This document shows, piece by piece, positions 46,033-53,572 of a stretch of DNA of 64,000 nt. The translations under genes were made by a program, and so were the position numbers. The notes below the pieces were generated by a model. The model did not search any database and was not told the origin of the DNA. It worked only from the letters and a program-made list of their open reading frames with translations. Source of the stretch: CAZCTC01 sp964501335 (GTDB taxonomy: Bacteria > Chloroflexota > Anaerolineae > B4-G1 > SLSP01); contig CAZCTC010000039.1 of the NCBI GenBank assembly GCA_964501335.1, positions 9,491 through 73,490 of the forward strand, in the 5' to 3' direction. How positions within the stretch are numbered: position 1 is the first letter of the stretch; each line of letters opens with the position of its first letter.

Positions 46033-46645
46033 TCACGGTCCATAGGCATAAATATCCTTTTCTACAGGCACTATCAACTTTCCATCAGCCACAATCGGCC
46101 GCCAGACATCATCCTCAGCTGGAGTTAAAAAACGTGTTCCAGTCAATAAGTAACCTGACACTTTCCCATTTTCCAGTGAAATAGCATAGATTTTTCCACC
46201 ATCTCCTTGACGGGCATAAACCACTTGATTTAAAACAACCGGAGTTTGCCAACGTACAGATCCTTCATCTACACGCCATAGAGTTTCCCCGGTTTCAGGG
46301 TTGACCGCAACGATAGCCGGATCATCAAACATAGGTAACAACCATATTAGGCATAACTTGATCCAATGGAATATTTGCTTTCCACAAAATCGTTCCCGCA
46401 TCAGCCTGGATGGCATACACATCCTGTCGCGTGCGAACAATGACGATATTTCCTTCCGCAACCGCGCCCGCAAGGATTTCCTCCGGCAGCGCCAGATGCC
46501 ATTGCCACTGCAAAGGAAAATTTCCCTGCGAAGCCAAGCGGCCATTTTTATCATAGGGAGAAAAAAGCCGTATCGTTACGCACAAAGCCACACTTACGCA
46601 AACAATAACAAACGGCACAAGTAACAGCAAAATATTTTTCTTCAT
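46033..46645 (-). pseudogene. PQQ-type beta-propeller protein broken by a one-base frameshift
   Basis: From an ATG at 46645 the first part reads KKNILLLLVPFVIVCVSVAL (membrane anchor), then VAEGNIVIVRTRQDVYAIQA and ends VMPNMVVTYV before a stop. The second part, in the next frame, continues DDPAIVAVNPETGETLWRVD and runs to PVEKDIYAYGP. Both halves are typical PQQ-like propeller strands (VYAI...GTILWK, AVNPETGETLW). Removing one base from the AAA run at 46327-46329 joins them as TYVDDPAIV without a gap. The joined protein would have about 203 residues, short for a full propeller. Either a real recent mutation or a sequencing error explains it. Confidence 0.75.
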
Positions 46646-46791
46646 CTTCCACAACCATAACACGAGAGTTTAAATGTAGCTACAAAAAATACCGCCGTAG
46701 GGATTATACCGCACCCTGCGACACGCTTTTACATTTTACGTTTTACGATTCACGCCTTAAAATTATACTATCCTCTTAACCAGGAGCCCAA

Positions 46792-47334
46792 ATGACCGTC
46801 ATCGATTCTCAACGTGAAATGCGTGCCGCCTTTCTGGGCGGCTTCGCCGGGCAACTCATCTCCGGCCTTATCTGGCTGCTCGCCTCGGCCGTAAGCCTGT
46901 GGATCGCTCCACGCTACGGCATGGCCCTGCTCTTCTTCGGCAGCATGTTCATCTTTCCCCTGACCCAGGGCCTGATCCGCCTGCTGGGCCGCCCGGGAAA
47001 GGTCAGCCCGACGAATGGATTGTGGCACCTGGGCACCCAGACCGCCTTCACCGTCCCCATCAACTTCCTGCTGGTCGGCGCCGCCACCCTCTATCGGGAA
47101 CACTGGTTCTTCCCCGCCGCCATGATCGTCGTCGGCGCCCACTACCTGCCCTTCGTTACCCTCTACGGCATGCGGATGTTCTACATTCTGGCCGCCCTTT
47201 TGATCTTCGCCGGCACCGGACTCGGCTTTTACGGCCCCGCCGTCTTCAGCCTCGGCGGCTGGTTTACCGGCGTCGTCCTGATCGTCTTCGCCTTCCTCGG
47301 CCGGGATCAGGTACTCCGGGAAGAAAAAATTTAG
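46792..47334 (+). CDS. Small polytopic membrane protein (DUF7010-like)
   Basis: A 180-residue protein with about six membrane helices: FAGQLISGLIWLLASAVSLW, ALLFFGSMFIFPLTQGLIRL, FTVPINFLLVGAATLY, WFFPAAMIVVGAHYLPFVTL, FYILAALLIFAGTGLGF and WFTGVVLIVFAFLG. The resemblance to the DUF7010 family is from memory of its pattern (short soluble start, RLLGRPG loop) and is not certain. CAGGAG precedes the ATG. It is a single plus-strand gene immediately upstream of the LacI promoter region and marks the return to GC-rich sequence after the AT-rich stretch. Confidence 0.65.
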   Translation: MTVIDSQREMRAAFLGGFAGQLISGLIWLLASAVSLWIAPRYGMALLFFGSMFIFPLTQGLIRLLGRPGKVSPTNGLWHLGTQTAFTVPINFLLVGAATLYREHWFFPAAMIVVGAHYLPFVTLYGMRMFYILAALLIFAGTGLGFYGPAVFSLGGWFTGVVLIVFAFLGRDQVLREEKI

Positions 47335-47351
47335 AGGATTGAATTTCCCTC

Positions 47352-47379
47352 TTGACAACCTTTTGCCTTTGTTTATAAT
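47352..47379 (+). promoter_or_regulatory. Upstream promoter (P1) of the LacI-family gene
   Basis: Consensus TTGACA (47352-47357) and TATAAT (47374-47379) are 16 bp apart. A perfect operator palindrome begins 4 bp after the -10 box, so bound repressor would cover the transcription start. Confidence 0.8.
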
Positions 47380-47383
47380 TAAC

Positions 47384-47395
47384 TTAAACGTTTAA
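47384..47395. promoter_or_regulatory. LacI-type operator O1
   Basis: The 12-bp palindrome TTAAACGTTTAA has the central CG typical of LacI-family operators. It overlaps the expected start site of P1. Confidence 0.8.
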
Positions 47396-47493
47396 CCTGA
47401 CCAGCGAAACGGAAAAACCGACAATTTAAGCACGAGGCGGGCCAATCTTCCATTCCTCCAATCTCCCCCCGCCTGACCTGTATCTCCGGGATC

Positions 47494-47521
47494 TTGACAA
47501 CCCGGATCTTCTTTTTATAAT
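47494..47521 (+). promoter_or_regulatory. Downstream promoter (P2) of the LacI-family gene
   Basis: A second TTGACA (47494-47499) and TATAAT (47516-47521), again 16 bp apart, with an operator again 3-4 bp downstream. The flanking CTTGACAACC is shared with P1, so the module looks duplicated. Confidence 0.8.
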
Positions 47522-47524
47522 CAA

Positions 47525-47538
47525 CTTAAACGTTTAAG
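47525..47538. promoter_or_regulatory. LacI-type operator O2
   Basis: A 14-bp perfect palindrome CTTAAACGTTTAAG overlapping the start region of P2. Confidence 0.82.
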
Positions 47539-47581
47539 TTTTTTCGTTCGGATTCGTTGGTCATTTTATTTAAGACGGGGG

Positions 47582-47593
47582 TTAAACGTTTAA
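47582..47593. promoter_or_regulatory. LacI-type operator O3
   Basis: A third TTAAACGTTTAA lies between the G-rich ribosome-binding region (47577-47581) and the ATG at 47597. O1 and O2 centres are about 142 bp apart and O2 and O3 about 56 bp apart. Confidence 0.78.
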
Positions 47594-47596
47594 GCC

Positions 47597-48628
47597 ATGA
47601 ACAAGAACATTACCATTAAAGAAGTCGCCCGCGTCGCCGGCGTCTCAATCGCGACCGTCTCTTATGTGCTCAACGGCACCTCTTCGGTCAGCGAGCAAAC
47701 CCGCGCCCGCGTCATGGAAGTCGCCACCGCTTTGGGCTATCGGACCAATGTCCGCGGCCGCAGCCTTCGGGCCCAGGAAAGCCGCATCATCGGCTACAGC
47801 TGGCACCACCTCCCCGCCGATCACTGGCATCCCATCCTGGACCGCTTTCTCTACAGCATGGCGGAGGCCGCCGAAGGCCAGGGCTACCACATCCTCACCT
47901 TCACCAGCTCCCCCACGGATCTCTCCAGCCAGCCCTACGAAGAACTGATCCTCAGCGGACAGGTCGACGGTTTCATCCTTTCCGATACCAACCACGATGA
48001 CGAACGCATCCGCTACCTTATCGATCAGGGCTTCCCCTTCGTTGCCTTTGGTCAGGCCAATCCCGAATGGGATTTCCCCTACGTGGATGTAGACGGCGCC
48101 GATGGGATTCGCCAGAGTATGGAACATCTGCTCGGCCTGGGCCACCGCCGGATTGGATTGATCGCCTGGCCGACCGCCTCACTCAGCGGCGATGCCCGTT
48201 GCGTCGGCTATCAACAGGCCATGACGGCCGCCGGGATCGCCGTCGACCCCGGCTGGATTGTCCGCACCCAACATGCCGAACCCTCCGGACGGGACGCCAT
48301 GAATGCCTTGCTGGCGCTGCCGCTCGACCGGCGGCCCACCGCCGTGATGGCCCTCAGCGATCTGATGGCCATCGGCGCCTGCAAAGCCATCCAGGCCGCC
48401 GGGCTGGAACCGGGCCGCGACATCGCCGTGATCGGATTTGACGACATCCCGTTGGCCCAATATCTGCACCCCGCGTTGACCACGGTGCGTCAGCCCATCG
48501 ACGAAGTGGGCGAACGGGTCGTCACAATGCTCTTGAAATTGATCCGGGGAGAAGAACTGGAAGAACGGCGTATCATGCTCTCCCCCACTTTAATCGTCCG
48601 AGAATCCAGCGGAGGGCCGCTGGATTGA
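47597..48628 (+). CDS. LacI-family transcriptional repressor
   Basis: The product has 343 residues. The N-terminal helix-turn-helix is typical (ITIKEVARVAGVSIATVSYV, then LNGTSSVSEQTRARV) and the hinge helix region is RTNVRGRSLRAQES. The periplasmic-binding-protein-like core follows, with DGFILSDTNHDDERI, LGHRRIGLIAWPTA and IAVIGFDDIPLAQYLHPALT. It is full length. Three perfect operators in front of its own gene show that it probably represses itself. The adjacent downstream genes for a GH65 phosphorylase and sugar transporter make an alpha-linked disaccharide or its phosphate the likely inducer, but this is context only. Confidence 0.9.
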   Translation: MNKNITIKEVARVAGVSIATVSYVLNGTSSVSEQTRARVMEVATALGYRTNVRGRSLRAQESRIIGYSWHHLPADHWHPILDRFLYSMAEAAEGQGYHILTFTSSPTDLSSQPYEELILSGQVDGFILSDTNHDDERIRYLIDQGFPFVAFGQANPEWDFPYVDVDGADGIRQSMEHLLGLGHRRIGLIAWPTASLSGDARCVGYQQAMTAAGIAVDPGWIVRTQHAEPSGRDAMNALLALPLDRRPTAVMALSDLMAIGACKAIQAAGLEPGRDIAVIGFDDIPLAQYLHPALTTVRQPIDEVGERVVTMLLKLIRGEELEERRIMLSPTLIVRESSGGPLD

Positions 48629-48917
48629 ACCAGCGTGCTGCCTTTGAATAAGCCCAAAGCCGAAAACGAGGAGGTAGGTAGCACCCTGGATTAAAAATTA
48701 AAGTTGCCGCCCTTAATATACCAGCCTGTCAGTTTAGCTTTTCTGTAAGCAAGGGATTAGTAAATAGCAGCTCCTCAAACCATTTGAGCCTGGAAAACCG
48801 CTGTCTACTGTCTACTTGCCGCTGTCTACTTAGAGATGGCATGCCTGTAAACTGAATTAGCAGTCTGGATTTATCGAGGTCACAACTTGAATCACTTAAT
48901 CAAAGAGGTGTAAATTG
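48629..48917. other. Intergenic region between the lacI-type gene and pgmB
   Basis: This 289-bp gap contains the second copy of the 31-bp CTGTCTAC repeat (48801-48831). No copy of the TTAAACGTTTAA operator, no convincing promoter and no clear terminator were found. Confidence 0.5.
48801..48831. repeat. 31-bp dispersed repeat, copy 2
   Basis: Matches 38487-38517 at 30 of 31 bases in the same orientation. It lies between the regulator gene and pgmB. Confidence 0.6.
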
Positions 48918-49577
48918 ATGGAAATTCATGCCGTGATTTTTGATCTGGACGGTGTTCTGACCGACACGGCAGAATATCACTACCAGAGCTGGCTGCGATT
49001 GGCTCAGGAACTGGGCCTGCCCTTCGATCGCCGACACAACGAAGCCCTGCGCGGAGTCGATCGCCGCCGCTCTCTGGAATTCCTGTTGGACGGCCGACCT
49101 GCAACAGAAACGGAAATGCAGGCCTGGATGGAACGCAAAAACTACTATTACGTCGAATTGATCCGCCAGATGACCCCCGCCGATCTGCTCCCCGGCGCCC
49201 TGGAGTTCTTGCAGGAACTGCGGCAGGCCGGAATCAAAACCGGTCTGGGCTCCGCCAGCAAAAACACCCACACCGTACTCGATCATCTCCACCTCCACCC
49301 TTATCTGGATGTCGTCGCCGACGGCTACAGCGTACCCCAGCAAAAACCGGCGCCCGATCTCTTCCTGCACTGCGCCGCTCAACTGGCCGAACCGCCGACC
49401 ACCGTCATCGTCATCGAAGATGCCGCCGCCGGCATTGCCGCAGCCCGCGCCGGCGGCTTCTGGACCGTCGGCCTGGGTCCCCGGGAACGGGTCGGAGAGG
49501 CCCATCTTATCCATCCCAGCCTCGACGGGATGCACTGGCCCGCCCTCGCCCGGGAACTCACTTCCCTGCAAAGCTAA
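48918..49577 (+). CDS. pgmB: Beta-phosphoglucomutase
   Basis: The ATG at 48918 follows AGAGGTG by 7-8 bp and gives 219 residues. The enzyme converts beta-glucose-1-phosphate, the product of inverting GH65 phosphorylases, to glucose-6-phosphate. It is a HAD hydrolase with nucleophile Asp9 and general acid Asp11 in IFDLDGVLTDTAEYHYQSW. The substrate-specific cap reads RGVDRRRSLEFLL, the Ser/Thr and Lys motifs are GLGSASKN and QKPAPDLF, and the final acidic pair is in VIEDAAAGI. It lies about 100 bp before the GH65 gene, with a dispersed hairpin between them. Confidence 0.92.
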   Translation: MEIHAVIFDLDGVLTDTAEYHYQSWLRLAQELGLPFDRRHNEALRGVDRRRSLEFLLDGRPATETEMQAWMERKNYYYVELIRQMTPADLLPGALEFLQELRQAGIKTGLGSASKNTHTVLDHLHLHPYLDVVADGYSVPQQKPAPDLFLHCAAQLAEPPTTVIVIEDAAAGIAAARAGGFWTVGLGPRERVGEAHLIHPSLDGMHWPALARELTSLQS

Positions 49578-49593
49578 TAAAGAAAGAAAAGCC

Positions 49594-49649
49594 CCTATTT
49601 TCGGCGGCTTCAGAAAGCCGCCGAAAATAGGAATAAAAATAATTTCTCT
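49594..49649 (+). repeat. Dispersed hairpin-tail element, copy D (3'-truncated)
   Basis: A perfect 17-bp stem (CCTATTTTCGGCGGCTT and complement, CAGA loop) is followed by AATAAAAATAATTTCTCT, where the match to the family tail stops. It lies between pgmB and the GH65 gene. Confidence 0.75.
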
Positions 49650-49681
49650 AAAAAAACACTCAACCAAAGCGAGAGCATTGT

Positions 49682-51877
49682 ATGAACAACTGGATCATCG
49701 ACGAAACCCAATTTCAACCCGACCTGCTCCATTCCCGGGAAACTCTCTTCACCATCGGCAACGGCTACCTGGGAACCCGGGGCGCCTTTGAAGAAGGCTA
49801 CCCCGGCCAGACCGCCGCTACCCTCGTCCATGGCCTCTTCGACGACGCCCCCGTCGTCTACACCGAACTGGTCAACGTACCCAACTGGCTCAACTTCATC
49901 CTGCTCCTCGACGGCGAGCGCTTCCGCATGGACCGCGGCACCGTGCTCGACTACCGCCGCGAGCTGAACCTCAAAACCGCCACCCTCACCCGCACTGTCC
50001 GCTGGCGCAGTCCGGCCGGCCGGACCGTCGTCCTGAAAATTCAGCGCTTCGCCAGCCTGGCCGAGCCCCACCTCATGGCCATCCATTACCAGATCACTTC
50101 GGTCGATTTCTCCGGACCGATCGAATTCCGCGCCGGCCTGGACGGGCATGTCGCCAATGAAGCCCTGCTCCATCTGGAAGTGCTCGATCAAGGCCCGATT
50201 GGAGAACAGGGCGCATACCTCACGGTGCAAACCGCCGCCACCCACCTCCCGCTCTGCATGGCCGGCGCCCTGGAGCTGCCCGGCACCCCGGCCTACACCT
50301 ATCGCGATTGCGACGGCGCCCCGGGCATCGCCGCCACCCTCAACCTGCTGCCGGGTCAGACCGCCACAGCGATCAAATATGTCGCCATCTACTCGGGCCG
50401 CGAGAGCCCCGATGTGACCCGGGATGCTCGCAACGCTCTGCTCTCCGCCGTCACCCAAGGCTACGCCGCTCTGGCCCGCAGCCACAGCGAAGCCTGGGCC
50501 GCCGAATGGAACGATTGCAATATCACCATCGAAGGCGATGACCGGGCCGATCGGGCGCTGCGCTACAGCCTCTTCCAGCTCCTGGCCGCCGCCCCCCGCC
50601 ACGATGAACGGGTCAATATCGGCGCCAAGTTGCTCAGCGGCTTCGGTTACCGCGGTCACGCCTTCTGGGATACCGAAATCTTTATGCTGCCCTTCTTTAT
50701 CTACACCCGCCCCGCCATCGCCCGCAATCTCCTGATGTACCGCTATCACACCCTCCCGGGCGCCCGCCGCAAGGCTCAACTGGCCGGCTATGAAGGCGCC
50801 ATGTACGCCTGGGAAAGCGCCGCCACCGGCGACGAAACGACCCCCCGCTGGGTCCCCGGCCCGCAGGGCGAAGAGCTGGTGCGGATCTGGTGCGGCGACA
50901 TCGAACAACACATCAGCGCCGATGTCGCCTACGGCGTGATGCAATACTGGCACGCCACCGGAGATCACGCCTGGATGCGCGATTACGGCGCCGAAATCGT
51001 GCTGGAAACCGCTCGCTTCTGGCGCTCCCGCGCCGAATGGGATCCCGAACGCGGTTGTTACGAACTGCACGATGTCATCGGCCCCGACGAATACCACGAA
51101 CATGTAAACAACAATGCCTACACCAACCGGATGGCCGTCTGGAATCTAGAAGCCGGCCTGGAGGTGTTGCACTGGTTGCAGGCCGACTTTCCCGACCGCG
51201 CCGCCGCTCTGATCGAACAATTGAAGCTGATACCGACAGACCTGGAACAATGGGAGCATATCATCCAACACATGCTCATTCTGCAGGATTCTCAAAGCGG
51301 TCGGATCGAGCAATTCGAGGGATTCTATCAACTGATCGACCAGGATCTGGAAAGCTATGAGCCGCGCACCCAATCCATGCAGGCCCTCCTGGGCATCGCC
51401 GGCGCCAATCGCCAGCAGGTGCTCAAGCAACCCGATGTCGTCATGCTGCTCTATCTGCTGGGAGATCGCTATCCCCCGGCCATCCTGCGCACCAACTGGG
51501 AATACTACACGCCCCGCACCGATCTAAGCTACGGTTCCTCCCTCGGCCCCCCGATCCAGGCCCTGGTGACGGCGCGCCTGGGCAAAGTCGAAGCCGCTTA
51601 CGAACATTTCATCCATGCCGCGGCAACCGATCTGGAAGATGTTCGGGGCAACTCGGCCGACGGACTGCACGGCGCTACCGCCGGCGGACTCTGGCAGGCC
51701 GTCGTCTTTGGCTTCGGCGGAGTCCAGTTCAACCATGCCGGCTACACATTGACGCCCGCTCTGCCCGCCGGCTGGAAACGGTTGAGCTTTTCACTCTACT
51801 ACCAGGGGCAAAAAATCACCGTAGAGGCCCTGGCCCACCCCACCGTACTGGAAAAAATTTCCGCCCTGCCCGATTAG
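49682..51877 (+). CDS. GH65 disaccharide phosphorylase (kojibiose/maltose/trehalose-type)
   Basis: A 731-residue glycoside hydrolase family 65 enzyme. It would split an alpha-linked glucose disaccharide with phosphate into beta-glucose-1-phosphate and a sugar. The N-terminal beta-sandwich (about 1-270) begins with LFTIGNGYLGTRGAFEEGYP, and the (alpha/alpha)6 barrel (about 310-660) has GYRGHAFWDTEIFMLPFF. The proposed catalytic acid is Glu470 in DVIGPDEYHEHVNNNAYTN. The phosphate-loop region is in DLSYGSSLGPPIQALVTARL. There is no signal peptide, so the sugar is imported first. Linkage specificity cannot be read from the sequence. It sits after pgmB and before the transporter genes. Confidence 0.88.
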   Translation: MNNWIIDETQFQPDLLHSRETLFTIGNGYLGTRGAFEEGYPGQTAATLVHGLFDDAPVVYTELVNVPNWLNFILLLDGERFRMDRGTVLDYRRELNLKTATLTRTVRWRSPAGRTVVLKIQRFASLAEPHLMAIHYQITSVDFSGPIEFRAGLDGHVANEALLHLEVLDQGPIGEQGAYLTVQTAATHLPLCMAGALELPGTPAYTYRDCDGAPGIAATLNLLPGQTATAIKYVAIYSGRESPDVTRDARNALLSAVTQGYAALARSHSEAWAAEWNDCNITIEGDDRADRALRYSLFQLLAAAPRHDERVNIGAKLLSGFGYRGHAFWDTEIFMLPFFIYTRPAIARNLLMYRYHTLPGARRKAQLAGYEGAMYAWESAATGDETTPRWVPGPQGEELVRIWCGDIEQHISADVAYGVMQYWHATGDHAWMRDYGAEIVLETARFWRSRAEWDPERGCYELHDVIGPDEYHEHVNNNAYTNRMAVWNLEAGLEVLHWLQADFPDRAAALIEQLKLIPTDLEQWEHIIQHMLILQDSQSGRIEQFEGFYQLIDQDLESYEPRTQSMQALLGIAGANRQQVLKQPDVVMLLYLLGDRYPPAILRTNWEYYTPRTDLSYGSSLGPPIQALVTARLGKVEAAYEHFIHAAATDLEDVRGNSADGLHGATAGGLWQAVVFGFGGVQFNHAGYTLTPALPAGWKRLSFSLYYQGQKITVEALAHPTVLEKISALPD

Positions 51878-51911
51878 CCCGAAAAACAAAAGGACAAAAG
51901 AAAAGCCCCTA

Positions 51912-52016
51912 TTTTCGGCGGCTTTCTGAAGCCGCCGAAAACATAAATAAAAATAATTTCTCTCTTCCCATCCAGCGCGTCGCTTTTTGCCGGTAAAGTA
52001 CCAGTTGCGGGACGCT
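51912..52016 (+). repeat. Dispersed hairpin-tail element, copy E
   Basis: A 13-bp stem (TTTTCGGCGGCTT and complement, TCTG loop) is followed by CATAAATAAAAA, TTTCTCTC, CCATCCAGCGCGTCGCTT and TTGCGGGACGCT. A nearly complete copy between the GH65 gene and the solute-binding protein gene. Confidence 0.8.
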
Positions 52017-52122
52017 AAAAAAGCTAACCGCACAGCTAAAAAATTCCTGAAACCAACCCAGACGATAACCTGAAGGAGGTGGCCCGGGCCGAACTCGACT
52101 AACAATTTTTATCGACCTTAAG

Positions 52123-52134
52123 TGAATCGTTTCA
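52123..52134. promoter_or_regulatory. Possible LacI-type operator before the solute-binding protein gene
   Basis: TGAATCGTTTCA is a near-palindrome with central CG and half-sites matching at five of six positions. It differs from TTAAACGTTTAA at the second and fifth positions, so it may be a weak site for the nearby regulator or a site for another LacI-family protein. It lies 36 bp before the ATG. Confidence 0.4.
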
Positions 52135-52169
52135 ATTCCATCAAATTCAATCAACTGAGGAGAAAAACT

Positions 52170-53492
52170 ATGAAGCGGATCTTTTTGCCCCTGCTCGCGG
52201 TCGTCCTGATCGCCTCATTATTGTTGAGCGGCTGCGGTGCCCCGCAAACCACGCCGGAAGCCCCCGCCGGAACCACCCCGGTTCCCGCCACCGAAGCCCC
52301 CGTCGTCGAACGCACCGTCGAAGTCCCGGCGCAACGCACCGAAGTGCGGCTCTCCGGCTGGGCCGCCACCCCCCAGGAAACCGCTTTGCTGGAGGCCCTG
52401 CTCTATCAATTCAGCGTAGAAAATCCCGACATTGTGGTGAAATACGAACCCATCACCGGCGATTACTGGCAGTCCACCAAAACCTCCGTCGCGGCCGGCA
52501 CCGAACCCGACATCTACTACATGGATATCTTCCAGTTTCCCTTCTTCGCACAGCAGGGCGTCCTGATGCCGCTGGACGATCTCATGGCCGGCACCGACAC
52601 CTCCAAAGAGGCCTTCATCCCCACCCTGATGGATGCCTTCGTCTATGACGGCAAAGTTTACGGCATTCCCAAAGATTTCAACACCCTGGGCCTCTTCTAC
52701 AACAAGGAAATGTTCGCCGCCGCCAATCTGGCCGAACCGACCGATGATTGGACCTGGGACGATCTGCAAAAGGCCGCGCAGGCGCTCAGCAACGACGAAA
52801 AGAAAATCTACGGAATGGGCGTGCCCGCCGATGCCGGCCGCTTCCCGATCTTCGCCTTCCAGAACGGCGGCCAGATCATGAACGGCGATTTCAGCGACAC
52901 CCTGCTCGACAGCCCCGAAACCATCGCCGCCGCCCGGTTCTACACCGGCTTCCGCAAGGATAAGATCGGTGCCATCCCCTCCGATGTCGGCGAAAGCTGG
53001 CAGGGCACCGCCTTCGGCAAGGGCACCGTGGGCATGGTCCTGGAGGGCGGCTGGTTGATCCCCTACCTGAAAGAACAGTTCCCTGGCATTCAATACGGCG
53101 TCGTCACCCCGCCGGCCGGCCCCCAGGGCGAGGGCAACCTCATCTTCACGGTCGCCTACGTCATGTCGGCCAACACCAAAAACTCCGAAGCCGCCTGGAA
53201 AGTCATCAACTACCTCACCAATGAATCCAGCCAGACCCGCATCCTGGAGAGCGGCTTCGCGCTGCCCTCGCGTACCTCCCTGGAAAACAATCCCTACTTT
53301 GAAACCAACCCGGCCTCCGCCACCATCTTCCGCGGCGCTCAAAACGGCACCCCCTACGTCTGGGGACTCTTCGGCTCCGATGTCAACGATCAGGTCGGCA
53401 AGGCCCTGGAACGCATCTACCTTCAGGATCAGGATGTAGAAGCTTCCCTCAATGAGGCTGCCACCAAACTGCGCGAGATCTTTAAAAATTAG
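52170..53492 (+). CDS. ABC sugar transporter solute-binding lipoprotein
   Basis: The ATG at 52170 has GAGGAG upstream and gives 440 residues. The signal peptide ends LLLSGC (Cys22), so the protein is a lipoprotein. A Thr/Pro-rich spacer (about 25-50) leads into a family 1 (MalE-like) binding protein: PDIYYMDIFQFPFFAQQGVL, IPKDFNTLGLFYNKEMFAAA and FGKGTVGMVLEGGWLIPYLK. It captures sugar outside the membrane for the two permeases that follow. With GH65 and pgmB upstream, the ligand is probably a glucose disaccharide. A perfect hairpin separates it from the first permease gene, which may allow higher expression of the binding protein. Confidence 0.9.
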   Translation: MKRIFLPLLAVVLIASLLLSGCGAPQTTPEAPAGTTPVPATEAPVVERTVEVPAQRTEVRLSGWAATPQETALLEALLYQFSVENPDIVVKYEPITGDYWQSTKTSVAAGTEPDIYYMDIFQFPFFAQQGVLMPLDDLMAGTDTSKEAFIPTLMDAFVYDGKVYGIPKDFNTLGLFYNKEMFAAANLAEPTDDWTWDDLQKAAQALSNDEKKIYGMGVPADAGRFPIFAFQNGGQIMNGDFSDTLLDSPETIAAARFYTGFRKDKIGAIPSDVGESWQGTAFGKGTVGMVLEGGWLIPYLKEQFPGIQYGVVTPPAGPQGEGNLIFTVAYVMSANTKNSEAAWKVINYLTNESSQTRILESGFALPSRTSLENNPYFETNPASATIFRGAQNGTPYVWGLFGSDVNDQVGKALERIYLQDQDVEASLNEAATKLREIFKN

Positions 53493-53504
53493 CCTTCCAC
53501 CCTG

Positions 53505-53544
53505 TTTTGTTTTCGCGCGTCCTGCGGGACGCGCGAAAACAAAA
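53505..53544 (+). repeat. Dispersed hairpin, copy F (hairpin only)
   Basis: A perfect 18-bp stem (TTTTGTTTTCGCGCGTCC and complement) with a TGCG loop, followed by TAAAAAA. The tail of the family is absent. It lies 10 bp after the stop of the binding-protein gene and before the permease gene, and could protect or attenuate the transcript. Confidence 0.7.
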
Positions 53545-53572
53545 TAAAAAAGCTCCCACCTGGAGAAAAAAC

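Noticed and set aside
46768..47358. A 196-codon minus-strand frame over the small membrane protein gene
   Set aside because: The plus-strand frame encodes clean hydrophobic helices with a ribosome-binding site; the opposite frame is Glu/Gly/Asp-rich shadow.
48629..48917. tRNA or small structured RNA gene in long gaps
   Set aside because: Gaps over 250 bp were read for a TTCGA-type T-arm, CCA end or a long riboswitch-like stem set; nothing convincing was seen, though no RNA search could be run.
49610..51103. A 497-codon open frame on the minus strand across the GH65 gene
   Set aside because: It is antisense to GH65 with conserved catalytic motifs and has no ribosome-binding site or domain.
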